A DNA stretch of 40,126 nucleotides. It comes from Ligilactobacillus aviarius (lineage in GTDB: Bacteria > Bacillota > Bacilli > Lactobacillales > Lactobacillaceae). How positions within the stretch are numbered: the first letter of the stretch is position 1; each line of letters starts with the position of its first letter. Shown here piece after piece: positions 24,580-32,704 of this stretch. Below the pieces are notes generated by a model that saw only the letters and a program-made list of their open reading frames with translations, was not told where the DNA came from and ran no database searches. A program made the translations under genes and the position numbers. The stretch is taken from assembly GCF_001654615.1 (NCBI RefSeq), contig NZ_LWUD01000046.1, forward strand, positions 1-40,126, in the 5' to 3' direction.

Positions 24580-27555
24580 TTAGTTCCGCCGTTTCCGGTC
24601 AGCTAATCCAAGCGCAGATAAGATTCCGGCAGCAGCAAGTGAAATTTCACCCCAAAGAGTTGTCTTGGCGTTTGCATTTTCACCTGTTTGCGGCATTGCG
24701 TTCTTCTTAGCAGCTGGTTCAGCAGCAGTTTCTTTAACAACTGGAGCTTCCGTTGTGAATGTGATCACGTCGTTGTTTGCTTCCTTTTCAGCATTCTTCA
24801 CAACTTCAACGTTAGCTGCGTAAACCGCATTGGCGTTGTTTTCCTTAACAGCTGCATTCTTTGCAGGCATTACGGTTGTTGAAACGTATGCTGGTTCGCT
24901 CTTCTTGTTTTCAACGTTGTTTGAAGCCTTAACAGTTTGATTCTTAACCGCTTGAGTCTTCTTAGCTGTATCCTTGGCAGAAGCTGCTGGTTTAACCGTT
25001 GTTGTTACGGTTGATGTTGAATCATTCTTAACTGAAGTTGCAGGTTTAGCTGCTGGGGCTTGGTTACCTGCTGGTTGAGTTGATTGATTCTTGTTTACAG
25101 CCGGTGCCTTTGAGACATTGTTCTTGTTTGTGTTCGTTGTTGAACTTGGCTTGGTTGATGGGTGTAATGGAACCGTGTTACCCATATCAGCAGTTGTTGA
25201 TGGGTGTTGGTTCTTGATCCATTGAACTGAAGTTGTGGTAATCGTCTTTTCTTCATTCTTCAATTCAGTTTCAAGCTTGTTCAATTCTTGCAATGCATTG
25301 TCATAATTCTTTTGATCTTGAGCAAGGGCATCGCGATCCTTATTTTCTTGCTTTTGAGCATCGTTCAAGGCCTTAACTGCGCTAGCGTAGTCTTTTTCAG
25401 CTTGAGCAAGCTTGCTTTCTGCATCCTTCAAAGCTGATTGATCCTTTTGGTAATCAGCAGCTTGCTTTTGCAAGTTAGCTAATTGAGCTTCGTCTTTTGC
25501 TAATTTCTTGTTCAAGTCGTTCAACTTGTTTTGAGCATTTGTTAATGCTGTATTAGCGTTATCCAAGTTCTTCTTAGCGTCTGCAGCGTTCTTTTGGGCA
25601 GATGTTAAGTCATTTTCAGTTTCTTCAGCAACTGACTTGTCTTGAACTAAACTCTTTTGAGCATTTGCAATTGCTTGTTGATCGTGTTGCAAACTGTATT
25701 GGTAATTTGACAATACATTCTTGTCGTTTTGCAACAATGATTGGTCGTTCTTCAATTGATTTTCCAAAGCAGTTGGTGTGTCTTGATTGATTTGGTTTTG
25801 ATCGTTAGCAACTGCTTGCTTGTCAGCGTTGACTTTATCTTGGTCTGCCTTAACCTTGTCTTGTTGTTGGGTTAATTGGTTTTGGAGATCATCAGCTTGT
25901 TTTTGGAGGGCTGATGAATCATTTGATGAAGTTGCAATTGGAGTATTGTCAAGATTTCCATTGTTATTTGAATTATAAAATTCAAAGTGAAGTTGACCTA
26001 AACTATCATATGCAACACCAATATCCCCATTTGATTCTGTTAAGTTTACAGCGTGTCCAAATCTACTATTTTTATCTGCAAATAACATTGACATAACAGC
26101 GTAGTATGCGTTTTCTTCAAGATCATCCATCGTTAATGGTGAATCACTTGATAAGAACTTTTCAGAATACATAAAACTATTATATTTATCACTCCATGAT
26201 TGGGGATCAGTCATTATCATACCTTTATTAGAAGGGTCGTTACCAAAAATGGAGCTATTAACATTTTCAGAAGTTGAATCTTTTCTCATTCCATCCTGGC
26301 TTTGTGCCTTTCGAATTGCAGGAATATCATGATTTGTAGGCTGTCCAAAATAGTCTGGATAAACATCCTTTTCAATATTCCAATTATTATTTCCATAATT
26401 TGCGGCTACATCTTGAGCAAACTTCATCGAACCATCTGTAACAGTTAATGGTGATAATCCCATCTGTTTTCGAACTGAGTTAACGATTCCTAGAATAAAA
26501 TTATTTAGTTCAGTTTGATAATTCGAAGGAAGATTATTCAAATTATTTGCATTTACAACTTGCTTTTCAGCCACTGGATTATGCTTATAACTTGCAACCA
26601 TTCCTTTAATTGTTTGTTGTTGAACTTCCTGAGCAGCTGCATCTGATTTTGTTCCCTGGTTGATAAGTGCTGTCGTATAGCCAGCAGGAACATTAATTGT
26701 ATTTACAACATTATCACCCATTTGGCTCTTAACATCATCAAACTTCTTTTGCGTTGCATTTGCTGCATTTTGATCGTTGGTCAATGTTTGTTGATCATTA
26801 TTCAAAGTACTTTGATCATTAGCTAACTTCTTATTGTCGTTTTGAAGATTAGCACTTGTTTGGTTGATCTTATTTTGATCTTCGTTAACCTTTTGTTGAT
26901 CATTGTTAACAACTGTTTGTTGACTATTGATTCGGTCTTGGTCAGCCTTAATTGTTTGTTGACCGTTGTTGATGGTATTTTCATCATCAGCAACCTTTTT
27001 TTGCGCACTTGCATTCTTGGCTTGAGCTTCGCTAACCTTGCTTTGAGCTTGGTCGTATGCGCTTTGAGCATTTGCTTGACTGCTCTTAGCTTGATCAACA
27101 ACTGATTGTTGGCTTGAAACCGCACTCTTATCAGCGTTTACTTTGCTTTGGGCTACTTTTTGTGCATTTTGATTGTTTTGAATTTCACTTGCTGTTGGTT
27201 GATTCTTCTTGGCATCCGCAACGGCTTTTTGGGCACTTGTTAAGTCAACCTTCTTTTGGTTAACCGCGCTTTGAGCCTTGGCAGTGTTGGCTGAATCTTG
27301 ATTAACCTTTGATTGGGCACTGTTCATCTTGGCCTTGTCTTGGTTAACAACTGATTGTTGACTTGAAATTTCTGATTTTGTCTTGTTGATTTGTTGTTGC
27401 GTTGCTTCGGTCTTAGTTGTCGTTGTTGTGATTTTAGTTTCATCACCGACTTGTTGTTTTGTGACCTTAACTGTATCTGCATGAACGCTTGCTGCACCTG
27501 CAGCTAATGTTGCTGCCCCCACAGCAACGGTTGTAAGAATTTTCTTCTTATCCAT
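24580..27555 (-). CDS. LPXTG-type cell-wall-anchored surface protein, SEC10/PgrA-like
   Basis: A 991-residue exported protein. Signal peptide 1-27 (MDKKKILTT, hydrophobic core, cut near VHA-DT). Residues about 45-280 are a Gln/Asn/Lys/Ala-rich coiled coil with repeated N-D-Q-Q heptad-like units. Residues about 340-530 form a globular domain with ILGIVNSVRKQMGLSPLTV and GSMKFAQDVAANY, matching the SEC10/PgrA surface-exclusion (CAP-like) domain. A second coiled coil covers about 545-770. A Pro/Thr/Lys/Ala-rich wall-spanning region follows, then MPQTG (954-958), a hydrophobic helix and KRRN tail for sortase anchoring. The ATG at 27555 follows AAAGGTG. Founding relatives reduce conjugative aggregation; many lactobacillal ones are of unknown function, perhaps adhesion. 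The central domain is clearly AT-richer than its flanks. Confidence 0.85.
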   Translation of the reverse strand: MDKKKILTTVAVGAATLAAGAASVHADTVKVTKQQVGDETKITTTTTKTEATQQQINKTKSEISSQQSVVNQDKAKMNSAQSKVNQDSANTAKAQSAVNQKKVDLTSAQKAVADAKKNQPTASEIQNNQNAQKVAQSKVNADKSAVSSQQSVVDQAKSSQANAQSAYDQAQSKVSEAQAKNASAQKKVADDENTINNGQQTIKADQDRINSQQTVVNNDQQKVNEDQNKINQTSANLQNDNKKLANDQSTLNNDQQTLTNDQNAANATQKKFDDVKSQMGDNVVNTINVPAGYTTALINQGTKSDAAAQEVQQQTIKGMVASYKHNPVAEKQVVNANNLNNLPSNYQTELNNFILGIVNSVRKQMGLSPLTVTDGSMKFAQDVAANYGNNNWNIEKDVYPDYFGQPTNHDIPAIRKAQSQDGMRKDSTSENVNSSIFGNDPSNKGMIMTDPQSWSDKYNSFMYSEKFLSSDSPLTMDDLEENAYYAVMSMLFADKNSRFGHAVNLTESNGDIGVAYDSLGQLHFEFYNSNNNGNLDNTPIATSSNDSSALQKQADDLQNQLTQQQDKVKADQDKVNADKQAVANDQNQINQDTPTALENQLKNDQSLLQNDKNVLSNYQYSLQHDQQAIANAQKSLVQDKSVAEETENDLTSAQKNAADAKKNLDNANTALTNAQNKLNDLNKKLAKDEAQLANLQKQAADYQKDQSALKDAESKLAQAEKDYASAVKALNDAQKQENKDRDALAQDQKNYDNALQELNKLETELKNEEKTITTTSVQWIKNQHPSTTADMGNTVPLHPSTKPSSTTNTNKNNVSKAPAVNKNQSTQPAGNQAPAAKPATSVKNDSTSTVTTTVKPAASAKDTAKKTQAVKNQTVKASNNVENKKSEPAYVSTTVMPAKNAAVKENNANAVYAANVEVVKNAEKEANNDVITFTTEAPVVKETAAEPAAKKNAMPQTGENANAKTTLWGEISLAAAGILSALGLADRKRRN

Positions 27556-27595
27556 AAATAACACCTTTTCTTAAAAATTTAATATTTTCACTAAG

Positions 27596-27624
27596 ATTTT
27601 ACTAAGTTAGTCCTATTAAATCAA
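27596..27624 (-). promoter_or_regulatory. Promoter of the surface protein gene
   Basis: On the minus strand -35 TTGATT (27619-27624) and -10 TAAAAT (27596-27601) are 17 bases apart, about 40 bases before the start codon. Confidence 0.65.
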
Positions 27625-27891
27625 TGTTTTTTCGCCTTATATTCGTCTTTTTAAGCTATTTAAATCATCACTTTAACAATTTATGTTGTTTCTTAAAACA
27701 TCAAAATCATTTCCTGAATGATAATCGTTTTCGAATAATCAAGCTTAATTACCAGTTTTATCTTATTTGTTGAATTTAGCCACTAAAAGCATCAAAGCAA
27801 CATTTTCACCCATGATGATGATTTAAATTTTTTTAATAAAAATTTCATTCATCTCAAATGCATCTTTGATTTCTCCTAATCTAAAGTAAGC
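27625..27891. other. AT-rich intergenic region between divergent genes
   Basis: Strongly AT-rich sequence between the surface protein promoter and the HesB-like gene. I see no open reading frame, RNA fold or repeat worth calling. A TATACT -10 box for the plus-strand gene lies at 27892-27897, with no clear -35 box at normal spacing. Confidence 0.6.
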
Positions 27892-27919
27892 TATACTAAT
27901 AATGAAAGGAGTCTTTACA

Positions 27920-28306
27920 ATGAAATTATCGCTTACCCCTGAAGCGGCATCAAAGTTAGCACCGTTATTTGATGATCCAACTTCAATTGGCCTGCTAGAT
28001 TACGGTGACGGCAACGGCTTTTTAGCAGAAGGAAAAACCGAGTGCACCTTGAACCAGGCATTTCGAATTCTAATTGTCCACAAAGATTGTGATTTTCATG
28101 AATACAACCAGCATTTATCCACCTCTATCGGAAACTTCTATTATAAGGATTACACTAAGATGTTCATGGATGACGAAATGACGATCAAATTAAATCCTCG
28201 TGACCAGCAACTATCCTTACACGGTCAATATCGCGGAATCATTACTGCAAACTTGAAAATTTTAGATTATCGTGATCAGGAAAATGATAATCGATATCAT
28301 TTATAA
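27920..28306 (+). CDS. HesB-like (iron-sulfur biosynthesis family) small protein
   Basis: This 128-residue protein resembles the HesB/IscA-like family common in lactobacilli (opening MKLSLTPEAASKLAPLF, then GLLDYGDGNG). True A-type Fe-S carriers hold three conserved cysteines, two of them in a C-terminal CxC/CGC; here only two cysteines are seen (TECTL and KDCDF), and the C-terminus has none. A function in Fe-S assembly is therefore doubtful. The ATG at 27920 follows AAAGGAG; a longer start at 27902 overlaps that site. It is a single gene ending in a shared terminator with yaaL. Confidence 0.65.
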   Translation: MKLSLTPEAASKLAPLFDDPTSIGLLDYGDGNGFLAEGKTECTLNQAFRILIVHKDCDFHEYNQHLSTSIGNFYYKDYTKMFMDDEMTIKLNPRDQQLSLHGQYRGIITANLKILDYRDQENDNRYHL

Positions 28307-28341
28307 AAAAATAGGCCTGCGTTCATCGCAAGCCTATTTTT
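28306..28341. terminator. Bidirectional terminator between the HesB-like gene and yaaL
   Basis: The stem AAAAATAGGC..TGCG pairs with CGCA..GCCTATTTTT around a 5-base loop with one internal mismatch. It is flanked by A and T runs and reaches into the yaaL stop codon. Confidence 0.85.
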
Positions 28342-28597
28342 AGCGCACAATCACTGATTCTTGAATTTTAGCCTTTACTTTCCGGTGTTTTGCTTCCCGG
28401 AAAAGGAATTCAAACTTCGCCCGGGCAATTTGCTCACTTGCCAACAACTCTTCCGTTGACATGGTCGCTAACAAATCGTCGTTATGCCGGATGTTATTGA
28501 ATTCATCCTTGGCCAATTCAATATCAGCTAATAATTTCCGATCATATTGTTTCTTTAATGTTTCTTGATTGCGTTTTTTTCTTCCAAATCCAAACAT
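28340..28597 (-). CDS. yaaL: YaaL family protein (DUF2508)
   Basis: This highly charged 85-residue soluble protein is rich in Lys, Arg and Glu, with the DUF2508 layout: a basic start (FGFGRKKRNQET) and a helical body (LLADIELAKDEFNNIRH). Function is unknown in the family, but it always follows recR in Firmicutes. Its ATG overlaps the recR stop (TAATG), so it is translationally coupled. Confidence 0.88.
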   Translation of the reverse strand: MFGFGRKKRNQETLKKQYDRKLLADIELAKDEFNNIRHNDDLLATMSTEELLASEQIARAKFEFLFREAKHRKVKAKIQESVIVR

Positions 28598-29196
28598 TAC
28601 AGTTCCGTCCGCCCTTCAATCGCCTTAAATAAGGTCATTTCATCTGCATATTCTATGTCGCTGCCGACCGCTAAACCGTGAGCAAGTCGGGTAACCTTTA
28701 CTCCAGCCGGTTTGATCAACCGCGCAATGTACGTTGCGGTTGCCTCCCCTTCCGGAGTAGCGTTGGTTGCCAAAATCACTTCTTTGATTTGGTCATTTTG
28801 CTGCAGGCGCTTGATCAAACCCGTAATGTTGATATCTTCCGGGCCTTTCCCTTCGATTGGTGATAAAACGCCATGCAAAACGTGGTACAAGCCATGATAT
28901 TCCCGCATCTTTTCAAGCGACATCACGTCTTTCGGCTGTTCCACAACAATTACCTGACTTTGATCCCGTGATTTATCTGCACAGATCACGCACGGATCGC
29001 TTTCAGTAATGTTGCCGCAAATGCTGCAGAAATGCAGGTCTTTCTTTGCTGAAACAAGAGCCTTAGCAAAGTTTTCCACATCTTTTTCATCCATATCAAG
29101 GGTGAAAAATGCAAGCCGGGTCGCCGTTTTGCTGCCAATTCCCGGCAACTTCGTGTAACTATCGATCAATTTTGCAATTGGTTCTGGATATTGCAT
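28597..29196 (-). CDS. recR: Recombination protein RecR
   Basis: RecR (199 residues) acts with RecF and RecO to load RecA at gaps. The N-terminal helix-hairpin-helix ([15 protein letters not shown]), a four-cysteine zinc finger ([16 protein letters not shown], about residues 57-72) and the Toprim domain ([32 protein letters not shown]) are present. Length is standard. It starts 12 bases after the dnaX stop, its ribosome binding site GAGGTGA overlapping that stop; the usual intervening ybaB/yaaK gene is missing. Confidence 0.97.
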   Translation of the reverse strand: MQYPEPIAKLIDSYTKLPGIGSKTATRLAFFTLDMDEKDVENFAKALVSAKKDLHFCSICGNITESDPCVICADKSRDQSQVIVVEQPKDVMSLEKMREYHGLYHVLHGVLSPIEGKGPEDINITGLIKRLQQNDQIKEVILATNATPEGEATATYIARLIKPAGVKVTRLAHGLAVGSDIEYADEMTLFKAIEGRTEL

Positions 29197-29208
29197 TTAA
29201 TCACCTCA

Positions 29209-30960
29209 CTAATCTTCTTTAACTTGAACTGCTTCTTTTCCAAATAATTTCTGGGCCTCCGCAACGATCGGTGGTTGAGCCGGTTCTTCGCCTTGCGGAT
29301 CAGCCGCGTTGTTTTCTGCTGCGGCTGTCGGTTGAGCATTTGTCTTTCCCACTTTTCGCTTTGCAAGGTAATCTTTCCGAATCTTCAGCCACTGTTCATT
29401 TGGCAAGAAAAGTAAACTTAAATCTTGATCCACAAGCCGGCTTAAGCCGTTCGTCAGTGCATCCTGAAGTTCACGGTCATCAATGGCTTTTTGGCAAAGG
29501 TACGGGTACTCAAATCCAATCACGACACCTTCCGAACTTGCTGCCACCGGTCTGCTGACACTCATAATCGCCCGTTGCGGAACCGTCAGCATATTGACTA
29601 GATCGCCCCAAACTTGCTGGAACCGATTCAAATCTGCCCGGGTAGCGTTCCCCAAAACTTCATTAACCTTTTCGTAGTTGACCTTAACTTCTTTGACCTT
29701 TGTCTGGTTCGTTGAAACCACTTGTCGCCGAACAGGCCGGGCTGCTTGTGGTTGGGTCTGCTGCAAACTGTTGATTTGATCTTGAAGCTGTTGGATCCGA
29801 TTCATCAACCGGTCGATCTGGGCTTGGTCCGCACTGATTGCCGGTTGGGCATTGGCTTGAGAAACTTGCGGTTGATTTTTAAGCTGACTCAGCTTAACCG
29901 TCAAAACTTCCAGATAAACCGTTGGGTGCGACGTATACCGCATGTTTTCCTGCTGTTTATTCAAGATGTTGATCATTTGATAAACAGTTTCCGGTTCAAT
30001 TTCCTGCGCAAACTTCTTGAAATCTTCATCCAGCATTCCAAGTTCCGTTTCCTCAAGCATTGCTGGGGATTGTTGATAAAGTAATAAATCCCGGCAATAT
30101 TCAACTAAGTCTTCCACAATTCGGGAAGCATCCTTGCCGTCTTGAACCAATTTGTGGATCATTTCCAATGCTTCCGGCGTCTTTTGATCCACAACCGCCT
30201 GTAAATAATTTAAAAGATCCATTTTCGTCACGCTGCCCGTTACCAGCAATGCATTCTCCAGCGTAACGTTATTTTCACCAAACGAAATAACCTGATCAAG
30301 AATGCTTAACGCATCCCGCATTCCGCCTTCTGCAGCCTTGGCAATCACCTTTAACGCCGCATCTTCATACTGGATATCCTTTTGATTTAAGATGTATTCC
30401 ATCCGTTTTAGGATCGTTGCTGAAGTAATGCGCTTAAAGTCAAACCGTTGCGTTCGTGAAATGATCGTTGCCGGAATCTTGTGCGGTTCCGTGGTTGCCA
30501 AAATAAACACAACATTGGCCGGTGGTTCTTCAAGAGTTTTCAACAAGGCATTAAATGCACCCGTGGATAACATGTGAACTTCATCAATGATGTAGACCTT
30601 ATAGTCGGCCTGAGTTGGAGCATATTTAACCTTATCACGGATATCACGGATCTCTTCGACCCCGTTGTTTGAGGCCGCATCAATTTCAAGCACATCATTC
30701 AAACTGCCGTTCGTGATGGCCTTACAAATCTCGCATTCGTTGCATGGTTCGCCGTTTTCCTGATGGTGACAGTTAATCGCCTTGGCAAAGATCTTCGCTG
30801 TTGACGTTTTTCCGGTTCCCCGGGGACCAGTAAACAAATATGCATGGGACGTTTGATTCGTCATCACTGCATTGCGAAGAGTCTTAGTGATCATTTCCTG
30901 TCCCACAACATCTTCAAAACGTTGCGGCCGCCATGTTCGATACAAAGCTTGATATGCCAT
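29209..30960 (-). CDS. dnaX: DNA polymerase III gamma/tau subunit
   Basis: DnaX (583 residues) is the clamp-loader motor. It has YQALYRTWRPQRFEDVVGQE, Walker A GPRGTGKT (45-52), a zinc module (CHHQENGEPCNECEIC), Walker B IIDEVHMLS, SRTQRF, and a C-terminal tau-specific region after a Gln/Pro-rich linker at about 365-410. I saw no clear slippery heptamer, so gamma may not be produced by frameshifting. The ATG follows AGGAGGAAC. It lies directly downstream of the SRP RNA gene, the order found in most Firmicutes. Confidence 0.96.
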   Translation of the reverse strand: MAYQALYRTWRPQRFEDVVGQEMITKTLRNAVMTNQTSHAYLFTGPRGTGKTSTAKIFAKAINCHHQENGEPCNECEICKAITNGSLNDVLEIDAASNNGVEEIRDIRDKVKYAPTQADYKVYIIDEVHMLSTGAFNALLKTLEEPPANVVFILATTEPHKIPATIISRTQRFDFKRITSATILKRMEYILNQKDIQYEDAALKVIAKAAEGGMRDALSILDQVISFGENNVTLENALLVTGSVTKMDLLNYLQAVVDQKTPEALEMIHKLVQDGKDASRIVEDLVEYCRDLLLYQQSPAMLEETELGMLDEDFKKFAQEIEPETVYQMINILNKQQENMRYTSHPTVYLEVLTVKLSQLKNQPQVSQANAQPAISADQAQIDRLMNRIQQLQDQINSLQQTQPQAARPVRRQVVSTNQTKVKEVKVNYEKVNEVLGNATRADLNRFQQVWGDLVNMLTVPQRAIMSVSRPVAASSEGVVIGFEYPYLCQKAIDDRELQDALTNGLSRLVDQDLSLLFLPNEQWLKIRKDYLAKRKVGKTNAQPTAAAENNAADPQGEEPAQPPIVAEAQKLFGKEAVQVKED

Positions 30961-30987
30961 GAAAGGTTCCTCCTATCAATAAATTTC

Positions 30988-31020
30988 TAAAAAAAATCTC
31001 CCGATCCCTAAGACCGAGAG
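30988..31020 (-). terminator. Terminator of the SRP RNA gene
   Basis: On the minus strand CTCTCGGTC pairs with GATCGGGAG (9 bp, two wobble pairs) around a 5-base loop, followed by eight T residues. Confidence 0.85.
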
Positions 31021-31029
31021 TTCAAATTC

Positions 31030-31130
31030 ATATCAACTTAAGACACATACCGAACAGAACTTAGTGCTGCTTCCTTCCGGACCTGACACGATTCGTTAAG
31101 ACGATATTGTCTTAAGGCCTTACGGCAATT
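31030..31130 (-). ncRNA. ffs: Signal recognition particle RNA (4.5S-type, short)
   Basis: The minus strand contains the diagnostic SRP domain IV core, GTCAGGTCCGGAAGGAAGCAGCAC in 31066-31089, with the GGAA tetraloop and the asymmetric AGCAGC side that binds Ffh. Flanking segments pair to form the long rod (CTTAAGACA with TGTCTTAAG). The rod is only about 100 bases, with no room for an Alu domain, so this is the short form. Ends are approximate. A weak promoter (TATCAT near 31132) lies upstream. It binds Ffh to target membrane proteins co-translationally. Confidence 0.9.
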
Positions 31131-31169
31131 AATATGATACCGTAACTCCACTAAAAATTCCAGTCTTTT

Positions 31170-31631
31170 TTATGATTTTTTTCGGGCCTGTGCAAAAAAC
31201 GACTTCAAAAGTTTCAAACTTTGTTCCTGCAATAATCCCTTGTGGATAATTGCTTGATGATTCAACCGCGGATCATTCAATAGGTTATCAAGTGTTCCAG
31301 CCATTCCCGCCTTTTCGTCTGCCGCGGCATAATAAACTTCCGGAATCCGGGCGTTTAAAATCGCTCCCGTACACATTGGGCATGGCTCTAAGGTAACATA
31401 TAACGTACAGTCTTCAAGCCGCCAACTTTGAAGCGCCTGATTGGCCATTTGAATTGCCCGGATCTCCGCATGGTCCGTTGCCAATTTGGAGTGCTCACGG
31501 TAATTAAATCCGCGACCAATAATTTGATCGTCCTTCACAATTACACAGCCAATCGGGATCTCCCCAATTGTAGCTGCTTGCTGTGCTTCATGCAGGGCAG
31601 CCTGCATAAATTGCGCGTGCTTTTCTTCCAT
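31170..31631 (-). CDS. tadA: tRNA-specific adenosine deaminase TadA
   Basis: TadA (153 residues) deaminates A34 of tRNA-Arg(ACG) to inosine. The zinc-deaminase motifs are present: DHAEIRAI (HAE) and LEPCPMCTGAIL (PCxxC). The ATG at 31631 follows AAAGGAAT; a longer frame to 31682 has no ribosome binding site. It begins one base after the stop of the RsmC-like methyltransferase, so the two are coupled. The SRP RNA gene follows. Confidence 0.95.
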   Translation of the reverse strand: MEEKHAQFMQAALHEAQQAATIGEIPIGCVIVKDDQIIGRGFNYREHSKLATDHAEIRAIQMANQALQSWRLEDCTLYVTLEPCPMCTGAILNARIPEVYYAAADEKAGMAGTLDNLLNDPRLNHQAIIHKGLLQEQSLKLLKSFFAQARKKS

Positions 31632-31632
31632 T

Positions 31633-32250
31633 TTATGATTCCTTTTGACTTTGCAAGATTTGGTATCCCTTATTCCGAGCAATCATTTGGCAGTTACCAA
31701 AAACTTCTTCCATTTTCTTTTTCGCAGACGGGGCGCCCTGCTTCTTTTGAATCACGACCGTCAGGGTTCCCCCAGCTTGAAGATGATCAAATGCGCCCTC
31801 AAGAATTTGATGAACGATTTTCTTGCCCGCGCGAATCGGCGGATTCGAAACGATTGCCTGATAATCTTTTTTATCCACCTGGGCATAAACATCCGATGCA
31901 AAAATATCCACATTGTTGATTTCATTTAATGTCGCATTTTCCTTAGCAAGATCAAGTGCCAGATGGTTGACATCGACCATTTCAACCGTTAATTGCGGAT
32001 AACGTTTTGCAAGCGCCAATCCAATCGGACCATATCCACAACCGACATCAAGGACCGTTCCCTGAAGATTTTCAAACATTCCCGTTGCTTCCAGTGCGTC
32101 CAACAGGGTGCGGGAACCAAAATCAACCGTACGTTTTGAAAAAACTCCATTATCAGTCACAAAATGAAATTCATTTCCTAATAAATTAAAATTCCACCGT
32201 CGTTCCTGATGCTCAACATCTGGGTGTTCTGAATAGTAATAATTTGTCAA
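31633..32250 (-). CDS. RsmC-like class I methyltransferase
   Basis: The 205-residue protein is a Rossmann-fold SAM-dependent methyltransferase of the RsmC/YbxB type, acting on rRNA guanine in relatives. Motifs: VLDVGCGYGPIGLALAKRYP (SAM site, about residues 64-83), VDVNHLAL and IVSNPPIRAGK (NPPxxxG, catalytic). The start is TTG at 32250 with AAAGGACGG upstream. It shares an operon with tadA. The substrate is inferred from the family. Confidence 0.9.
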   Translation of the reverse strand: MTNYYYSEHPDVEHQERRWNFNLLGNEFHFVTDNGVFSKRTVDFGSRTLLDALEATGMFENLQGTVLDVGCGYGPIGLALAKRYPQLTVEMVDVNHLALDLAKENATLNEINNVDIFASDVYAQVDKKDYQAIVSNPPIRAGKKIVHQILEGAFDHLQAGGTLTVVIQKKQGAPSAKKKMEEVFGNCQMIARNKGYQILQSQKES

Positions 32251-32277
32251 AATTTTCCGTCCTTTCTCTTTGTTTTT

Positions 32278-32306
32278 ATGATACGAATTTTTAAAATTAA
32301 AAGCAA
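32278..32306 (-). promoter_or_regulatory. Promoter of the methyltransferase-tadA operon
   Basis: On the minus strand -35 TTGCTT (32301-32306) and -10 TATCAT (32278-32283) are 17 bases apart, about 30 bases before the start codon. Confidence 0.65.
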
Positions 32307-32334
32307 ACCCTTTGATGACGCGATTCTTGAATAT

Positions 32335-32381
32335 CCACCATATATATGCTTATCAAATTGTTAAACAACTACATATTGTAT
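32335..32381. promoter_or_regulatory. Pair of NrdR-like boxes at the nrd promoter
   Basis: Two 16-base sites, 32335-32350 (CCACCATATATATGCT) and 32366-32381 (CAACTACATATTGTAT), each match about 12 of 16 positions of the NrdR consensus acaCwATATaTwGtgt. Their starts are 31 bases apart, the spacing of about three helical turns seen in real NrdR box pairs. The second overlaps the -35 box. Confidence 0.55.
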
Positions 32382-32403
32382 TATTTTCTCAAAAGTGTAT
32401 ACT
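32376..32403 (+). promoter_or_regulatory. Promoter of the nrd operon
   Basis: -35 TTGTAT (32376-32381) and -10 TATACT (32398-32403), 16 bases apart; the predicted start near 32410 leaves a leader of about 35 bases before nrdH. Confidence 0.6.
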
Positions 32404-32444
32404 TACATCACGTACACGAAATTAACGGAAAGAGGGACATCCAG

Positions 32445-32678
32445 ATGAATTTAGTTTTATATACAAAAAACAACTGCATCCAATGCAAAATGACCAAACG
32501 CTTCTTAGAACAAAATAATATTACCTTTGAAGAACACAACATTTCAGAAGAACCTGAATACGTTGATTACTTAAAAGAAAAAGGATTTCAAAGTGTTCCC
32601 GTCCTTGAAAACAATTCAGAACCGATCATTAACGGCTTCCGGCCAGACCAATTAAAGGAACTTGTTGCTGCTAACTAA
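32445..32678 (+). CDS. nrdH: NrdH glutaredoxin-like redoxin
   Basis: NrdH (77 residues) is a thioredoxin-fold protein with the active site CIQC (residues 11-14) and the end motif GFRPDQLKEL. It supplies electrons to the class Ib reductase and is itself reduced by thioredoxin reductase. The ATG at 32445 follows AGAGGGA; the longer frame to 32346 runs through the promoter and is not real. First gene of nrdH-nrdE-nrdI-nrdF. Confidence 0.95.
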   Translation: MNLVLYTKNNCIQCKMTKRFLEQNNITFEEHNISEEPEYVDYLKEKGFQSVPVLENNSEPIINGFRPDQLKELVAAN

Positions 32679-32704
32679 ACCCTCACAGAAAGCAGGCGAT
32701 CATC

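Noticed and set aside
24800-27500. Repetitive DNA in the surface protein gene as a tandem repeat array or CRISPR-like locus
   Set aside because: The repetition is at the protein level (Gln/Asn/Lys-rich heptads of a coiled coil); the DNA units vary in length and sequence and there are no constant spacers.
24580-28306. Integrated mobile element carrying the surface protein
   Set aside because: No integrase, transposase, inverted or direct terminal repeat, or tRNA attachment site at either border.
29209-30960. Programmed frameshift in dnaX producing gamma
   Set aside because: No A-AAA-AAG-type slippery heptamer with a following hairpin was seen in the coding strand.
32346-32444. Long N-terminal extension of NrdH
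   Set aside because: This segment holds the promoter and NrdR-like boxes; the canonical NrdH start with ribosome binding site is at 32445.
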